A DNA stretch of 64,000 bases, from the NCBI GenBank assembly GCA_964512225.1, contig CAZEKB010000015.1, forward strand, positions 1 to 64,000. Direction: 5' to 3'. Both the position numbers and the translations under genes were made by a program. Below the pieces are notes generated by a model, which saw nothing but the letters and a program-made list of their open reading frames with translations, was not told the origin of the DNA and did no database searches. The stretch comes from CAZEKB01 sp964512225 (GTDB lineage: Bacteria; Myxococcota_A; UBA796; UBA9615). Position 1 is the stretch's first letter; each line of letters begins with the position of its first letter. Shown piece after piece: positions 28,315 through 37,066 of this stretch.

Positions 28315-29853
28315 CTAGCGAGTCCGGACGGCCGTCCGGGCCCGCAGCTCGTCCCGGAGCACGCGCATGGTGGCGGCGTCGACGCCGAGCAGGTCCGCGA
28401 CGATCGAGTCGAGCCTCTCCACGGCGGGCCCCCACCGGGCGTCCGCGTGCAGCTCGCCCACGGGCGGGACGGGCGTCGACGGGAGGGCGTCGAAGGCCTC
28501 GGCGAGGGCGGCGAGGGCGGCGGGGGGCGCGCACCGCAGATCCGGGATGCGCATCCGCGCCCGCGCGTCTCGGAGACCGAGCCAGAGGACCCCCTCGCCG
28601 AAGTTCACGCGGCCCGTGTACTCCAGCGCGAGGTGCATCCACGTGGAGTTGAAGAGCCCCGCCGTCGCCTCGGGGGCGCCCACGTCGGCCTTCGGCCTCA
28701 CCGCGTACAGCTGCTGATCGCAGAGCAGCTCCGTGTCGAACAGGGGCTGCCGGAACCGGTCGGCGTACCCCTTGAGCAGGAACTGACGCGCCGACACCCG
28801 AGTCCCCAGCTTCGGCGCCCCGCCCGGGTGATGCCGACGGACCCACGCCGCCGCCCCGGGACCCGCCGCCGCGCCCCCGGTGAATACGCGGTCGGGCAGC
28901 TGCTCCGCCACCGCCCGGACGCCCCGAGCGCGCTTGGGCGACCGGAACACGGGCTCGAGGGCCGCGGGCTCGATCGTCCGCTGCGCCGCGGGCGGGGGAT
29001 AGAAGAAGCGGTTGTTGTTCGTGGTGAAGCCTCGACGCACGTCGAACAGGTCGCCCAGCGGCGCGGTCCCGGGGGCGGTGCGTGCCGTCAGGTACGCGTC
29101 CGACGCGCGCAGCAGGACCCCCCACGGGCCGTCGGGCAGGGAGCCCTGTCGGACCACCCGGGCGGTGCGCGGCGGCGCGGGCAGGGGCGCGTCGGCGACC
29201 GCGAAGTGCACCGGGGATCGCTCCCGCTCGGCCTCGTCGTCGGTCCTCTGGGCCACGAGCACCATCGTGTGGACCTTCGCCCCCGGGAACCACCGCTCCG
29301 ACGACGACTCGACCAGCCGGCGGATGGCGGCCCGCGACCGCAGCGCCCGCCGAACCGCGGCGCCGTACTCGACGTCGAGCCAAGCGGTCGACAGCACCAG
29401 CGCGAGCGTCCCCCCGGGTCGCAGGTGGTCCAGCGCCTTCTCCACGAAGTCGACGTACACGTCCCGCTTGGCCCCGCGGTCGCGCAGGTAGGGCGGGTTG
29501 CCGATCACGAGGTCCGCGTCGCCCCGGCCGCGCGCGTCCAGGAACGAGCCCGTCCGCAGGTCCGCGTCGGGCAGCGCGTCGCGGGCGATCGCGAAGGCCC
29601 CCGGGTCGGTCTCCCAGCCCCGGAGCCGGAGCGCCCCCCACCGCGCGGCCGCCGCCAGGAGGAACCGCCCGGACCCGCACGCCGGATCCAGCACGGTGCA
29701 TCCCTCGCCGGGGCGGACGGCGATGTCCTCGAGCCGATCGAAGACGAACCGGATGAGGGGCTCGGGGGTGAAGTACTGGCCGCGCGCGTGGCGCTCGGCG
29801 GCGGGCACGTCCCGCTCCAGGGCGTGGCCTGCGGCGTCGAGCCGCGGGATCAA
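28315..29853 (-). CDS. Adenine-specific DNA methyltransferase (Eco57I/type I-like N6 MTase)
   Basis: 512 aa from TTG 29853, overlapping the upstream TGA as TTGA. GQYFTPEPL precedes the SAM-binding motif I VLDPACGSGRFLLAAA; motif IV is NPPY in DLVIGNPPYL. Together these define an N6-adenine gamma-type methylase. The C-terminal half (FTTNNNRFFYPPP and after) is a candidate target-recognition domain. No restriction endonuclease or specificity gene is adjacent, so it may be an orphan or belong to a membrane-linked defence unit with the two genes upstream. If TTG is wrong, GTG 14 codons in would keep all motifs. Confidence 0.85.
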   Translation of the reverse strand: MIPRLDAAGHALERDVPAAERHARGQYFTPEPLIRFVFDRLEDIAVRPGEGCTVLDPACGSGRFLLAAAARWGALRLRGWETDPGAFAIARDALPDADLRTGSFLDARGRGDADLVIGNPPYLRDRGAKRDVYVDFVEKALDHLRPGGTLALVLSTAWLDVEYGAAVRRALRSRAAIRRLVESSSERWFPGAKVHTMVLVAQRTDDEAERERSPVHFAVADAPLPAPPRTARVVRQGSLPDGPWGVLLRASDAYLTARTAPGTAPLGDLFDVRRGFTTNNNRFFYPPPAAQRTIEPAALEPVFRSPKRARGVRAVAEQLPDRVFTGGAAAGPGAAAWVRRHHPGGAPKLGTRVSARQFLLKGYADRFRQPLFDTELLCDQQLYAVRPKADVGAPEATAGLFNSTWMHLALEYTGRVNFGEGVLWLGLRDARARMRIPDLRCAPPAALAALAEAFDALPSTPVPPVGELHADARWGPAVERLDSIVADLLGVDAATMRVLRDELRARTAVRTR

Positions 29854-30752
29854 GCGGCGTCGTCGCCCGCGGCCGCGGCGGCCGCGTCGTCCTCGGCCTC
29901 CTCTTCCCGACGGACGTCCTGGTACAGGAGGTAGAAGAAGATGACCTCCCCGAACACCGGATAGAACGCGATCTCCAGCCCGTCGCGCAGGAACTTCCAG
30001 AAGAGAGCGCCGCGGTTGAAGTACGGCATGTTCGCTTCGTTGTAGATGTCCTGGACGAAGAACTGGAACGGGCCGTTCATCCACGCCACGAACGCCAGCA
30101 GCAGCACCACGACGAACAGGATCCCGGGGATGAACGACGCGTAGTCCTCGGCGTACGGGTAGTCGAAGTAGGCCATCAGCCGGGCCGTGAACGGCACCGC
30201 GATCGCGAACATCGGGATGATGTTCATGGTCTCGGGGTACAGGTCGAGGTACACGCCCGCCGACCAGGCCGCGAAGTAGAGGCACTCGCTGAACACCACC
30301 AGGTAGAACCACGCGACCACGTAGTGGTAGGCGAAGACCATCAGCGCGGAGCTCGTATGCCGGGGGAACGGCGTGGACGGCTTGGGCTGATCGTTGAAGT
30401 GCACGAGGCCGTGCACGAACCCCCGGAAGTCCCGCTTGAAGAGACGGTCGCGGATCAGGTCCTCGAGGATCCGCATGGAGTAGAGGTTCGTCATCGTCTG
30501 GGTAAACAGGTTCGTGATCGTGAAGACGATGACGATCCCCAGGCCGATCGCGACGACCGACAGCATGCCGAGCACGAGGTCGTTGATGCCGTCGAGGATC
30601 TTGAAGAACCCGAGGACCGGGTTCATCTTGTGCACGATGAGGTTGTAGGCGAACAGCCACCCCAGGACGACGATCAGGCTGACCTTCAGCGTCGCGCGGG
30701 CGCCCGCCCGGACCTCCTCGCGTTCCTCGGGAGTTGGAGTCTCAGATGACAC
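29850..30752 (-). CDS. Polytopic membrane protein of unknown function
   Basis: 300 aa with about six hydrophobic helices, including LKVSLIVVLGWLFAYNLIV, VVAIGLGIVIVFTITNLF, the cluster FAYHYVVAWFYLVVF, and two near FIPGILFVVVLLLAFVAWM. The C-terminus is cytoplasmic, Glu/Ala/Asp-rich. No family is recognised. It overlaps the upstream M50-like gene by 11 bp and the downstream methyltransferase by 4 bp, giving a tight three-gene operon. Confidence 0.75.
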   Translation of the reverse strand: MSSETPTPEEREEVRAGARATLKVSLIVVLGWLFAYNLIVHKMNPVLGFFKILDGINDLVLGMLSVVAIGLGIVIVFTITNLFTQTMTNLYSMRILEDLIRDRLFKRDFRGFVHGLVHFNDQPKPSTPFPRHTSSALMVFAYHYVVAWFYLVVFSECLYFAAWSAGVYLDLYPETMNIIPMFAIAVPFTARLMAYFDYPYAEDYASFIPGILFVVVLLLAFVAWMNGPFQFFVQDIYNEANMPYFNRGALFWKFLRDGLEIAFYPVFGEVIFFYLLYQDVRREEEAEDDAAAAAAGDDAA

Positions 30753-32085
30753 TCTTGAGGCCCTCCGAACCGGCGAACATGAACACCGCCATGACGAGCA
30801 CGAACACGCCCGTCCACACGATCTTGTTCCACCTCCAGACCCGTACGCCGTCCAGCGGGTCCAGCGGGAACGTCTGCACCATCGGGTAGATGAGGAACGC
30901 GTCCGCCGCGAGCAGCAGCGGGGTCAAGCCCGTCGCCTTCCAGCTCCCCCACAGGACCATGGCGATGAGCGTGGGGGCGAGCAGGCCCACCAGGGCCACG
31001 CGTCCCCGCTCTTCTTCGGTGCCCTCGACGACGACGTCCGAGGTGAGCGGCATGAACGAGAAGGCGCCCGCGAAGTACAGCTGGATGACGCCGCCGTCGA
31101 CGCCCGTCTCGTGCCGCATCAGGAGGTCGCGCCGCCGCGCGGCCCCCGCCTGGAAGAAGTAGATGACCCACAGCGGCATCGTGAACAGGGCCGCCCCGCC
31201 CCAGATCACGGGGGAGCTCCAGGACGTCTCGCCGGGGTACGGCGCCCGGGTGAAGAGCCAGTCGATCAGCGCGTCCACGGCCGTCGGCGCGGGCTCCACC
31301 TCGGGGGGCGCCGGGGGAGACATGCGGCCCCCCGCGCGGTCGTACGCTTCGGTGAACTCGTGGTCGATCGCGTCCTTCTCGAGCTGCTCGAGGATCAGCA
31401 GGGCCTCGAGGCGACGCTGCTCGGCGGGGTCGCGGGTGCCCTTGAGCTTCTTGCCCGTCGCCTGCATCTCGTCGTGCTTCGCCTGGGACTGCTGCCGCAG
31501 CTCCCACGCGATGTGCTCGGGCCGCGGGCGGTCCGCGAGCTCCTTGGCCGCGGCCGCCTCCTGGGCCTCGTGGGCGACCGCCTGCTCCTCGGTCCTGAGC
31601 TCGGTGAAGGGCTGGCCGAGGCCGATCACGATCACCCACGACGCGTACAGCAGGACCGACGCGAACCCGAGGCTCTTCATGTTCGCCCGACGCACGGACG
31701 CCGGATCCGTCGCCTTCGGACCCTTCTCCTTCGACATGGCCGACTTGAAGATCGACGCGAGCAGGTTGCGCGTGGCCACCCGCATGCCGGACTGCAGCGC
31801 GCCCTTCATGGACGCCCGCATCCCCGCCCGCGCGGAGGTCCGCACGATCGTCCGCAAGACCGTCCGGCTGACGGTCCGGAAGACCACGGCCAGCGCGAGG
31901 CCCGCTCCCGCCGCCCCCTCGCGAGCCGCCCCGTGCTCGCTCGTGAACACGTCGTACCGGTACTGGATGTAGATGAGCGGGCCGATCAGCGCGGCGACCG
32001 CGATCGCGACCGCCAGCGTCGTCTCGAAGGCCCCCCCACCCTCCTCGGGGGCGGCCTGCTCGACCGCCGCCGTCGTCTCCACCAT
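30742..32085 (-). CDS. Membrane protein resembling a site-2 (M50) protease but without HExxH
   Basis: 447 aa from ATG 32085; GGAGGAG precedes the start and TAGACT is a -10 candidate. It has an N-terminal helix, a strongly basic region (residues about 70-120), a second helix, a Gln/Glu-rich coiled coil (about 165-260) and then five helices. The C-terminal part has VVVEGTEEERGRVALVGLLAP and FPLDPLDGVRVWRWNKIVW. These resemble the archaeal-type S2P GP-loop and its LPxxPLDG zinc-ligand motif. The expected HExxH in the preceding helix is absent (FFQAGAARRRDLLMRHETG stands there), so it is probably a pseudo-protease or scaffold. It leads an operon with a second membrane protein and a DNA methyltransferase. 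Confidence 0.65.
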   Translation of the reverse strand: MVETTAAVEQAAPEEGGGAFETTLAVAIAVAALIGPLIYIQYRYDVFTSEHGAAREGAAGAGLALAVVFRTVSRTVLRTIVRTSARAGMRASMKGALQSGMRVATRNLLASIFKSAMSKEKGPKATDPASVRRANMKSLGFASVLLYASWVIVIGLGQPFTELRTEEQAVAHEAQEAAAAKELADRPRPEHIAWELRQQSQAKHDEMQATGKKLKGTRDPAEQRRLEALLILEQLEKDAIDHEFTEAYDRAGGRMSPPAPPEVEPAPTAVDALIDWLFTRAPYPGETSWSSPVIWGGAALFTMPLWVIYFFQAGAARRRDLLMRHETGVDGGVIQLYFAGAFSFMPLTSDVVVEGTEEERGRVALVGLLAPTLIAMVLWGSWKATGLTPLLLAADAFLIYPMVQTFPLDPLDGVRVWRWNKIVWTGVFVLVMAVFMFAGSEGLKSVI

Positions 32086-32148
32086 GCGTGACTCCTCCGC
32101 GAGGCCGGGAGTCTACAACGTGCGCTGCGTCCTCCGCGGGGGGCGCGG

Positions 32149-32742
32149 TCAGGGACCCAGCAGGACGTCCAGGCTCGCGACGGCCACGTCCGCCAGCGAC
32201 GTGAAGTCGTGCTTGCCGTGGCGGTCGACCCAGACCGTCGCCACGCCCGCCGCGCGGCCCGCTTCCAGGTCGTACCGGTAGTCGCCCACCATGACGGCGT
32301 CGCCCGGATCGGCGCGCCACGCGGCGAGGATGCGCAGGATCCCGTCGGGCGACGGCTTCGGCTCGGCGTCCCCCCTCCCGAGCCGCAGCTCGGGGGCGAA
32401 GAAGGCCTCGAGTCCCGCGGCCTCCAGCGTGCGATCGGCGGTCTCCCGCGTATTCCGGGTCAGCAGCGCGAGGCGTCGGTCCGTCGCGACGAGGTGCTCG
32501 AGCAGGGCGAGCGCGTCGGGCTCGGCGCGGGCGTCGATGGCCAGGTCCTGCTCCCAGTCGTGGATCCGCGTCATCAGCGGCTCCGACTGGGACGCGGGCA
32601 TGTCCCTCAGCGTCTGCAGGATCGGGGCTCCGGGGTGCATGCCGAGGTCTCGCCTCAGGGCGGCGAAGTCGTGCACGGCGACCGTGAGGGTGCCGTCCAG
32701 GTCGAAGATCCAGTGGCGACGCTCTAGGAGGTCGGCAGCCAC
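32149..32742 (-). CDS. HAD-superfamily hydrolase (phosphoglycolate-phosphatase-like)
   Basis: 197 aa. HAD motif I is FDLDGTLT (nucleophile Asp14, Asp16), motif II LLTRNTR, motif III Lys in EPKPSP and motif IV VMVGDYRYDL. An alpha-helical cap sits between I and II. These enzymes dephosphorylate small metabolites in the cytoplasm. GTG 32742 is the only usable start before motif I and lies 19 bp inside the DUF4336 gene, so the gene is the last of a three-gene operon. Confidence 0.85.
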   Translation of the reverse strand: MAADLLERRHWIFDLDGTLTVAVHDFAALRRDLGMHPGAPILQTLRDMPASQSEPLMTRIHDWEQDLAIDARAEPDALALLEHLVATDRRLALLTRNTRETADRTLEAAGLEAFFAPELRLGRGDAEPKPSPDGILRILAAWRADPGDAVMVGDYRYDLEAGRAAGVATVWVDRHGKHDFTSLADVAVASLDVLLGP

Positions 32743-33413
32743 TTGAACGTCTCGCGGAGCACGTCTCGGGCCCCGGTCGGGATGACCTGTCCGTGGCACA
32801 TCACGAGGCGCTCGAACTCCCACCCGAGCATCGCGTCCACGGACCTTCGGGCGCCCTTGCGGTCGTTGAAGCCCGCGGCAAGCGCCCGGGAGATGCCGGG
32901 CTTGCCGCTGATGCCCGCCACGGTGAGGTACATGCGGGTGAACCAGTGGTCGGGTACGTCGACGAAGTTCTCGACGAGGTCCGCGGTGATCATCGTGCCG
33001 CTGGCGGCGTGGAAGAAGACGGTCTCGGCGAGCAGGTCGAAGCCCACGAAGGCGTGGGTCTCGAGCGCGCCGCCCCAGTCCGGGTCGGGGCCGTCGGTCA
33101 GGGGCCGGAACTCCACCAGGTCCTTGCGCTTCTTGCCCAGCTTCGGGTGCGCGTGCAGGCGCGCGCCGAACGCCTCGACCCACGACCCCGCCGAGAGGTG
33201 GTGGAACAGGTTCGGGGCCACGACGTGCTCGATCGTCCCCAGCGCCTCGACCTCGGCCTTCAGCTCCGGCGTGAGCGGGATCGGCGAGTACACCAGCAGC
33301 CCGCCCGACGGCAGCCGAACGAGCGTCGCGCGGCTCCCGACGTGCAGCCCGAAGAAGGTCTGCACGGGATCGTCCGCGGTCCAGAGGCCGTCGGCTCGTT
33401 CGGTCAGGATCAT
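32724..33413 (-). CDS. DUF4336 family protein
   Basis: 229 aa, soluble. LWTADDPVQTFFGLHVGSRA, VVAPNLFHHL and ETVFFHAASGTMITADLVEN follow the DUF4336 pattern, a metallo-beta-lactamase-like fold of unknown activity. ATG 33413 overlaps the DUF3179 stop (ATGA), so the two are translationally coupled. The HAD gene follows in the same operon. Confidence 0.85.
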   Translation of the reverse strand: MILTERADGLWTADDPVQTFFGLHVGSRATLVRLPSGGLLVYSPIPLTPELKAEVEALGTIEHVVAPNLFHHLSAGSWVEAFGARLHAHPKLGKKRKDLVEFRPLTDGPDPDWGGALETHAFVGFDLLAETVFFHAASGTMITADLVENFVDVPDHWFTRMYLTVAGISGKPGISRALAAGFNDRKGARRSVDAMLGWEFERLVMCHGQVIPTGARDVLRETFKWLPTS

Positions 33414-34858
33414 TCGTGGACCTCCGTTCGAGGGTAGTACGCGAACCAGCCGAACCAGAACGCGTTGTGGCCCGCCAGCGGCGCCATGTCGGACGCGCGG
33501 AAGGCTCGCACCGAACGGCCCGCGGGCTCGTCGGTCTCCGGCGCGTCGGGCCCCACCTTCAGCACGATCGGGGTGCCGCCGACCTCGTCCTTCAGCGTCC
33601 CCTCGGACAGCCTCGACAGCGGGTAGGCCTTGGGGACGCCGTTCACGATCAGGGCGAAGACCACCTCCTTCTTCGGGAGGCGGTCGCTGCGTCGCCACAC
33701 CGGGAACATCAGCGCCTCGGACGCGAAGTAGTCGCCGTAGGGCTTGCCGGGCGAGTAGTCGCGGGCGTGACCGGTGTCGGGCGACAGGATCTTCGTATCC
33801 GGGTACCGCGCCTTCCACTCGCCCCAGGTCGACGTCGTCACCGGGAGGCGCTGGAGCGCGGCCGTGCCCGCCAGGGGCCCCGCGATCGCCTCCCCGGTGA
33901 TCTGGTTCCACAGGGACTCCGTCGCCCGGTCGTACATCAGCTTGTTGCTGCGCATGAGCAGACCCGACGTCCCGAAGGTGGTCACCACCTCCTCCGACTC
34001 GGGGCCGCCGAGGGTGCCGTCGTACAGGATCGCGGCGCCGCAGAGGGTGCAGTAGGCGAGCGTGACGGGGCGACCGTCGACCACGTCGTTGGCCATCTCG
34101 TGCCAGCTCATGATGCGCAGCGGGTAGGCGCGTTGATCGTCGCCCAGGGAGACCCCGAGCACGAACTCTTTCGGGTCGTAGAACTCGGTGTCGGCGTCGA
34201 CGAACGCGGGGTTCTCCAGCGGGGGGATGCCGTCCGGTCCGACGCCGCCCCACACGATCTCCTCGACCCGCACGGTCGCGTTCATGTCGCCGTGGAGGAA
34301 CCGGCGGAAAGTCTCGTGGCCCGTGTACTCGGCGAACAGCTCTCCCTTCCAGCGCGCGAAGCCGTACGGCGGCGCGTGCTCGGTCGTGCCGTACCACTCC
34401 ACCCACTGCGGCCAGTCCATCCCGAACGTCCGGCCCGTGATCTCCTGCAGGACCGTGCCGAAGCTGTCGGCTTCGGGGGCGACCCGGACCATCTCGATCA
34501 GCGGCGCGATCCACTTCGGGTCCTTGCTCAGGCGCATCGAGACGAGCGACGCGGCCTGGCCCGTGGGCATCCGCGTGCCCGCCATCGCGTACATCAGCGT
34601 CTCGTCCGCGACCTGGTCCGCGGTCGGCCCGTCCCCGGACGAGAAGGTCGAGCCCGGCGCCGCGACCGCCGCCTCCGGGGCGGTCTCCGGCGCGGCGGGG
34701 GGCGGAGCGGAGCCGCACGCGATCGCCGCCGAGCACGTGAGGAGCAGCGCGAATCGGGAGGCTGAATGGACCCTCGATCCGCCGTTGCTTCTGCTAGCGT
34801 CGGCGGCGATCGACCGGAGTTCGTAGACCTTGTTCATCGTTCGTCGCCCATGGTGCAT
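33410..34858 (-). CDS. DUF3179 lipoprotein
   Basis: 482 aa from ATG 34858 (AGGAGG lies directly upstream with tight spacing); ATG 34837 is the alternative. An unusually long N-region precedes the signal core FALLLTCSAAIAC (lipobox). The DUF3179 domain (about 200-470) shows AYPLRIMSWHEMANDVVDGR, LAYCTLCGAAILYDG, LWNQITGEAIAGPL and YPDTKILSPDTG. The conserved Cys pair and His suggest a redox or metal site, but no activity is established. Both starts lie inside the 5' end of the divergent poly-Asp lipoprotein gene. It leads the DUF3179-DUF4336-HAD operon. Confidence 0.88.
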   Translation of the reverse strand: MHHGRRTMNKVYELRSIAADASRSNGGSRVHSASRFALLLTCSAAIACGSAPPPAAPETAPEAAVAAPGSTFSSGDGPTADQVADETLMYAMAGTRMPTGQAASLVSMRLSKDPKWIAPLIEMVRVAPEADSFGTVLQEITGRTFGMDWPQWVEWYGTTEHAPPYGFARWKGELFAEYTGHETFRRFLHGDMNATVRVEEIVWGGVGPDGIPPLENPAFVDADTEFYDPKEFVLGVSLGDDQRAYPLRIMSWHEMANDVVDGRPVTLAYCTLCGAAILYDGTLGGPESEEVVTTFGTSGLLMRSNKLMYDRATESLWNQITGEAIAGPLAGTAALQRLPVTTSTWGEWKARYPDTKILSPDTGHARDYSPGKPYGDYFASEALMFPVWRRSDRLPKKEVVFALIVNGVPKAYPLSRLSEGTLKDEVGGTPIVLKVGPDAPETDEPAGRSVRAFRASDMAPLAGHNAFWFGWFAYYPRTEVHE

Positions 34859-35684
34859 CGCCCTCCTGTGTCTTTCGGCGCAGCTTTTCGTTGCGGGCTG
34901 CGTCGTGGACGAACCCGATCCGCCCCCGGCGGGAGACGACGACGACGCGATCGACGACGACGACGCGATCGACGACGACGACGTGGTCGACGACGACGAC
35001 GCGGACCGAGCCTACTCCGGCCCGGCCTACCGACCGTGCGTCACCGAGGCGCAGTGCGATCCCGGCTCCGCGTGCACGACCGTCCCGGGCTACGGCGGCC
35101 GATTCTGCTCGCCCGCCTGCGATCCCGACGGCGCGGGCGACGAGTGCGCGCTGCCGGGTCTCGAGTTCGGCACCACCTGCCTCGAAGGCGGCCGCTGCGC
35201 CCGGCACTGCGCCGACGGCGAGGACCCCGTCCCGCCCGACGCGGACATCCCCGAGCCCGGCGAAGCCCCGGCCTGCCCCGCCGACCTGACCTGCCGGGCG
35301 GTGGGCGACGACGACCTCTGCGCGGGCATCGTCGCGGGCATCGCGGGCTACTACGGGCTCTGCTCGCACCCGAACACGGACGGCCCCGACTGCCCCGCCG
35401 CCTCGTCCTGCTTCGGCGGGAACCTCGTCGGCTCGGAGTTCGGCGTGTGCCTGCCCTGGTGCGACTCGGGCAGCTGCCCGGACGCCGCGGGCGGAGAGAA
35501 CACCACCCCGTACTGCTACGACGCCACCGCCAAGGTCGACCTGGACCACCCCGTCTGCGCGCTGCTCTGCTACCCCGGCGACGAGACGTCGCTGTGCCCC
35601 ACCGGCCAGATCTGCTTCGACGTCGGCTTCGGCGGCATCGGGCTCTGCTCGCCGCCCGACGCCGTGCGGCCGCCGTTCCTGTGA
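34830..35684 (+). CDS. Cys-rich lipoprotein with poly-Asp linker
   Basis: 284 aa from TTG 34830, the only start that gives the signal peptide ending FVAGC. A CGGAG ribosome site and a TAGCGT -10 candidate (34795-34800) lie upstream. Immediately after the lipidated Cys comes DEPDPPPAG and a four-block Asp tract (34935-35005). A Cys-rich domain with about 22 Cys follows (patterns such as CVTEAQCDPGSAC and CFGGNLVGSEFGVCLPW), like the disulfide-rich domains of many myxobacterial surface proteins. It is the first gene of a four-gene cluster in which every junction overlaps. The function is unknown; binding or tethering is likely. Confidence 0.8.
   Translation: MFIVRRPWCIALLCLSAQLFVAGCVVDEPDPPPAGDDDDAIDDDDAIDDDDVVDDDDADRAYSGPAYRPCVTEAQCDPGSACTTVPGYGGRFCSPACDPDGAGDECALPGLEFGTTCLEGGRCARHCADGEDPVPPDADIPEPGEAPACPADLTCRAVGDDDLCAGIVAGIAGYYGLCSHPNTDGPDCPAASSCFGGNLVGSEFGVCLPWCDSGSCPDAAGGENTTPYCYDATAKVDLDHPVCALLCYPGDETSLCPTGQICFDVGFGGIGLCSPPDAVRPPFL
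34935..35005 (+). repeat. Poly-Asp (GAC)n linker tract
   Basis: Four runs of four GAC codons joined by AI, AI and VV, directly after the lipidation site and therefore between the membrane anchor and the folded domain. Confidence 0.9.
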
Positions 35685-37066
35685 TCCGCGCGTCCGTCAC
35701 GCTCGCCGCCGCGGTGGTGGGGCTGTCGATCCCGGCGACCCTGCAGGCGCGGCCTCAGGCACCCGAGATCTTCTGCGAGACGTACCCGGACTCCCAGCTG
35801 TGCGTCGCGGGGCCCGCGTCGTGCACGACGTGCCACGTGCTCGCCGGCCCTCCCCAGCGCAACCTGTACGGCGACGACCTCGCCCGCGCGTTCACCCTGC
35901 CGGTGTTCGACGACGCCCTGCGCGAGGCGCTCCCGGCGGTCGAGGAGCTCGACTCCGACGAAGACGGCATCCCCAACCGGGCGGAGATCGACGCGGGCTC
36001 CCTGCCCGGGTTCGACTCCTCGATCGAGCCGGAGTGCGGCGAACAGACCCTGTTCGACAACCCCTGGTACCGCGTCGGCGAGTACGACCCGAGCTTCGCG
36101 TTCAAGCGCGTCACCCTCGACTTCTGCGGGCGCTCGCCCCGGTACGAGGAGCGGGAGGCCTTCGAGGCGTCCGACGACCCCGTGGAGGCCCTCACCGAGC
36201 AGCTCGACCTGTGCCTCGGCTCGCCGTACTGGCAGGAGGTCCTGCAGGAGCTGGCGGCCCCGGTGGTGCGCCCGATCGGGCCCGCGACCGACGTGAACAT
36301 CCTCGGGAACTGGGCCTGGGACTTCCGGCTGTTCCGCTGGGCGATGAGCGGCGACCGGGACGCGGCGGAGCTGCTGACCGCGGACTACTACGTCGTCGAG
36401 GACCCGCCCCTGTCCGGCCGCCTCGCGACCATCGACGACCCGCGCTCGGACTTCGAGGCGTTCGCCCAGCCGCTCGCCGCCGAGGACCGATTCGGCCTGA
36501 TCACCACCCGCTACTCGCTGGCCATGAACGTGATGTTCGCGCCCGTCCCCCGCACCCTGACCGCCCACGTCTACCGCGAACTCCTCGGCCTCGACATCGC
36601 CCGATCCCAGGGCCTGTTCAGCATCGACGAGAGCGGCGAGTACGACTGGCCCGCCCCCGCGGACGTCGACGACAAGGGCGTGTGGCAGGAGGAGTGCGCG
36701 GGCTGCCACGCCACGCTCGATCCGCTGTCGTACCCGTGGGCGCGCTACAACGGCATCGACCTCGACGGGGGCACGACCGGCGCCTACGTGCCGGACCGCG
36801 CGGTGGCCGTGATGCCCACCACCGAGGGCGCGATCTTCGGCGAGACGATCGACACCCCCGCCGAGTGGGTCGAAGCCGCCGTCGCGTCCGACGCCTTCTC
36901 GCGCCGCATCGTGTCCATCCTGTGGTCCTACGTGTTCCGACGCCCGCCCCTGTCCTGCGAAGAGGACGAGTTCGAAGACCTCCGGGCGGGGTTCCAGGAC
37001 GGCGGCCGCAACGTGGAGGGGATGCTGCACCGGCTGATCCTCACCGACGCCTACGGAGCGCCGTGA
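35681..37066 (+). CDS. Exported di-CxxCH protein with DUF1549-like core
   Basis: 461 aa from GTG 35681 (GTGA overlap). Signal peptide 1-23 (ASVTLAAAVVGLSIPATLQA). One haem-c motif is in CTTCHVLAG, followed by a Ca-binding-like DSDEDGIPNRAEID loop. About residues 140-190, RVTLDFCGRSPRYEEREAF and CLGSPYWQEVL resemble the LTGLPPTPEE region of DUF1549 proteins. A second CxxCH, ECAGCHATLDPLSYPWARYN, resembles the CxxCH-x-x-x-DPxG core of DUF1585/1588 domains. In Planctomycetes such proteins are encoded with DUF1501 partners, as here. It is probably a periplasmic c-type cytochrome-like protein; the electron partner and substrate are unknown. Confidence 0.75.
   Translation: MIRASVTLAAAVVGLSIPATLQARPQAPEIFCETYPDSQLCVAGPASCTTCHVLAGPPQRNLYGDDLARAFTLPVFDDALREALPAVEELDSDEDGIPNRAEIDAGSLPGFDSSIEPECGEQTLFDNPWYRVGEYDPSFAFKRVTLDFCGRSPRYEEREAFEASDDPVEALTEQLDLCLGSPYWQEVLQELAAPVVRPIGPATDVNILGNWAWDFRLFRWAMSGDRDAAELLTADYYVVEDPPLSGRLATIDDPRSDFEAFAQPLAAEDRFGLITTRYSLAMNVMFAPVPRTLTAHVYRELLGLDIARSQGLFSIDESGEYDWPAPADVDDKGVWQEECAGCHATLDPLSYPWARYNGIDLDGGTTGAYVPDRAVAVMPTTEGAIFGETIDTPAEWVEAAVASDAFSRRIVSILWSYVFRRPPLSCEEDEFEDLRAGFQDGGRNVEGMLHRLILTDAYGAP

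Noticed and set aside
28315..29853. Restriction-modification system
   Set aside because: No endonuclease or specificity subunit is adjacent; only membrane-protein genes share the operon.
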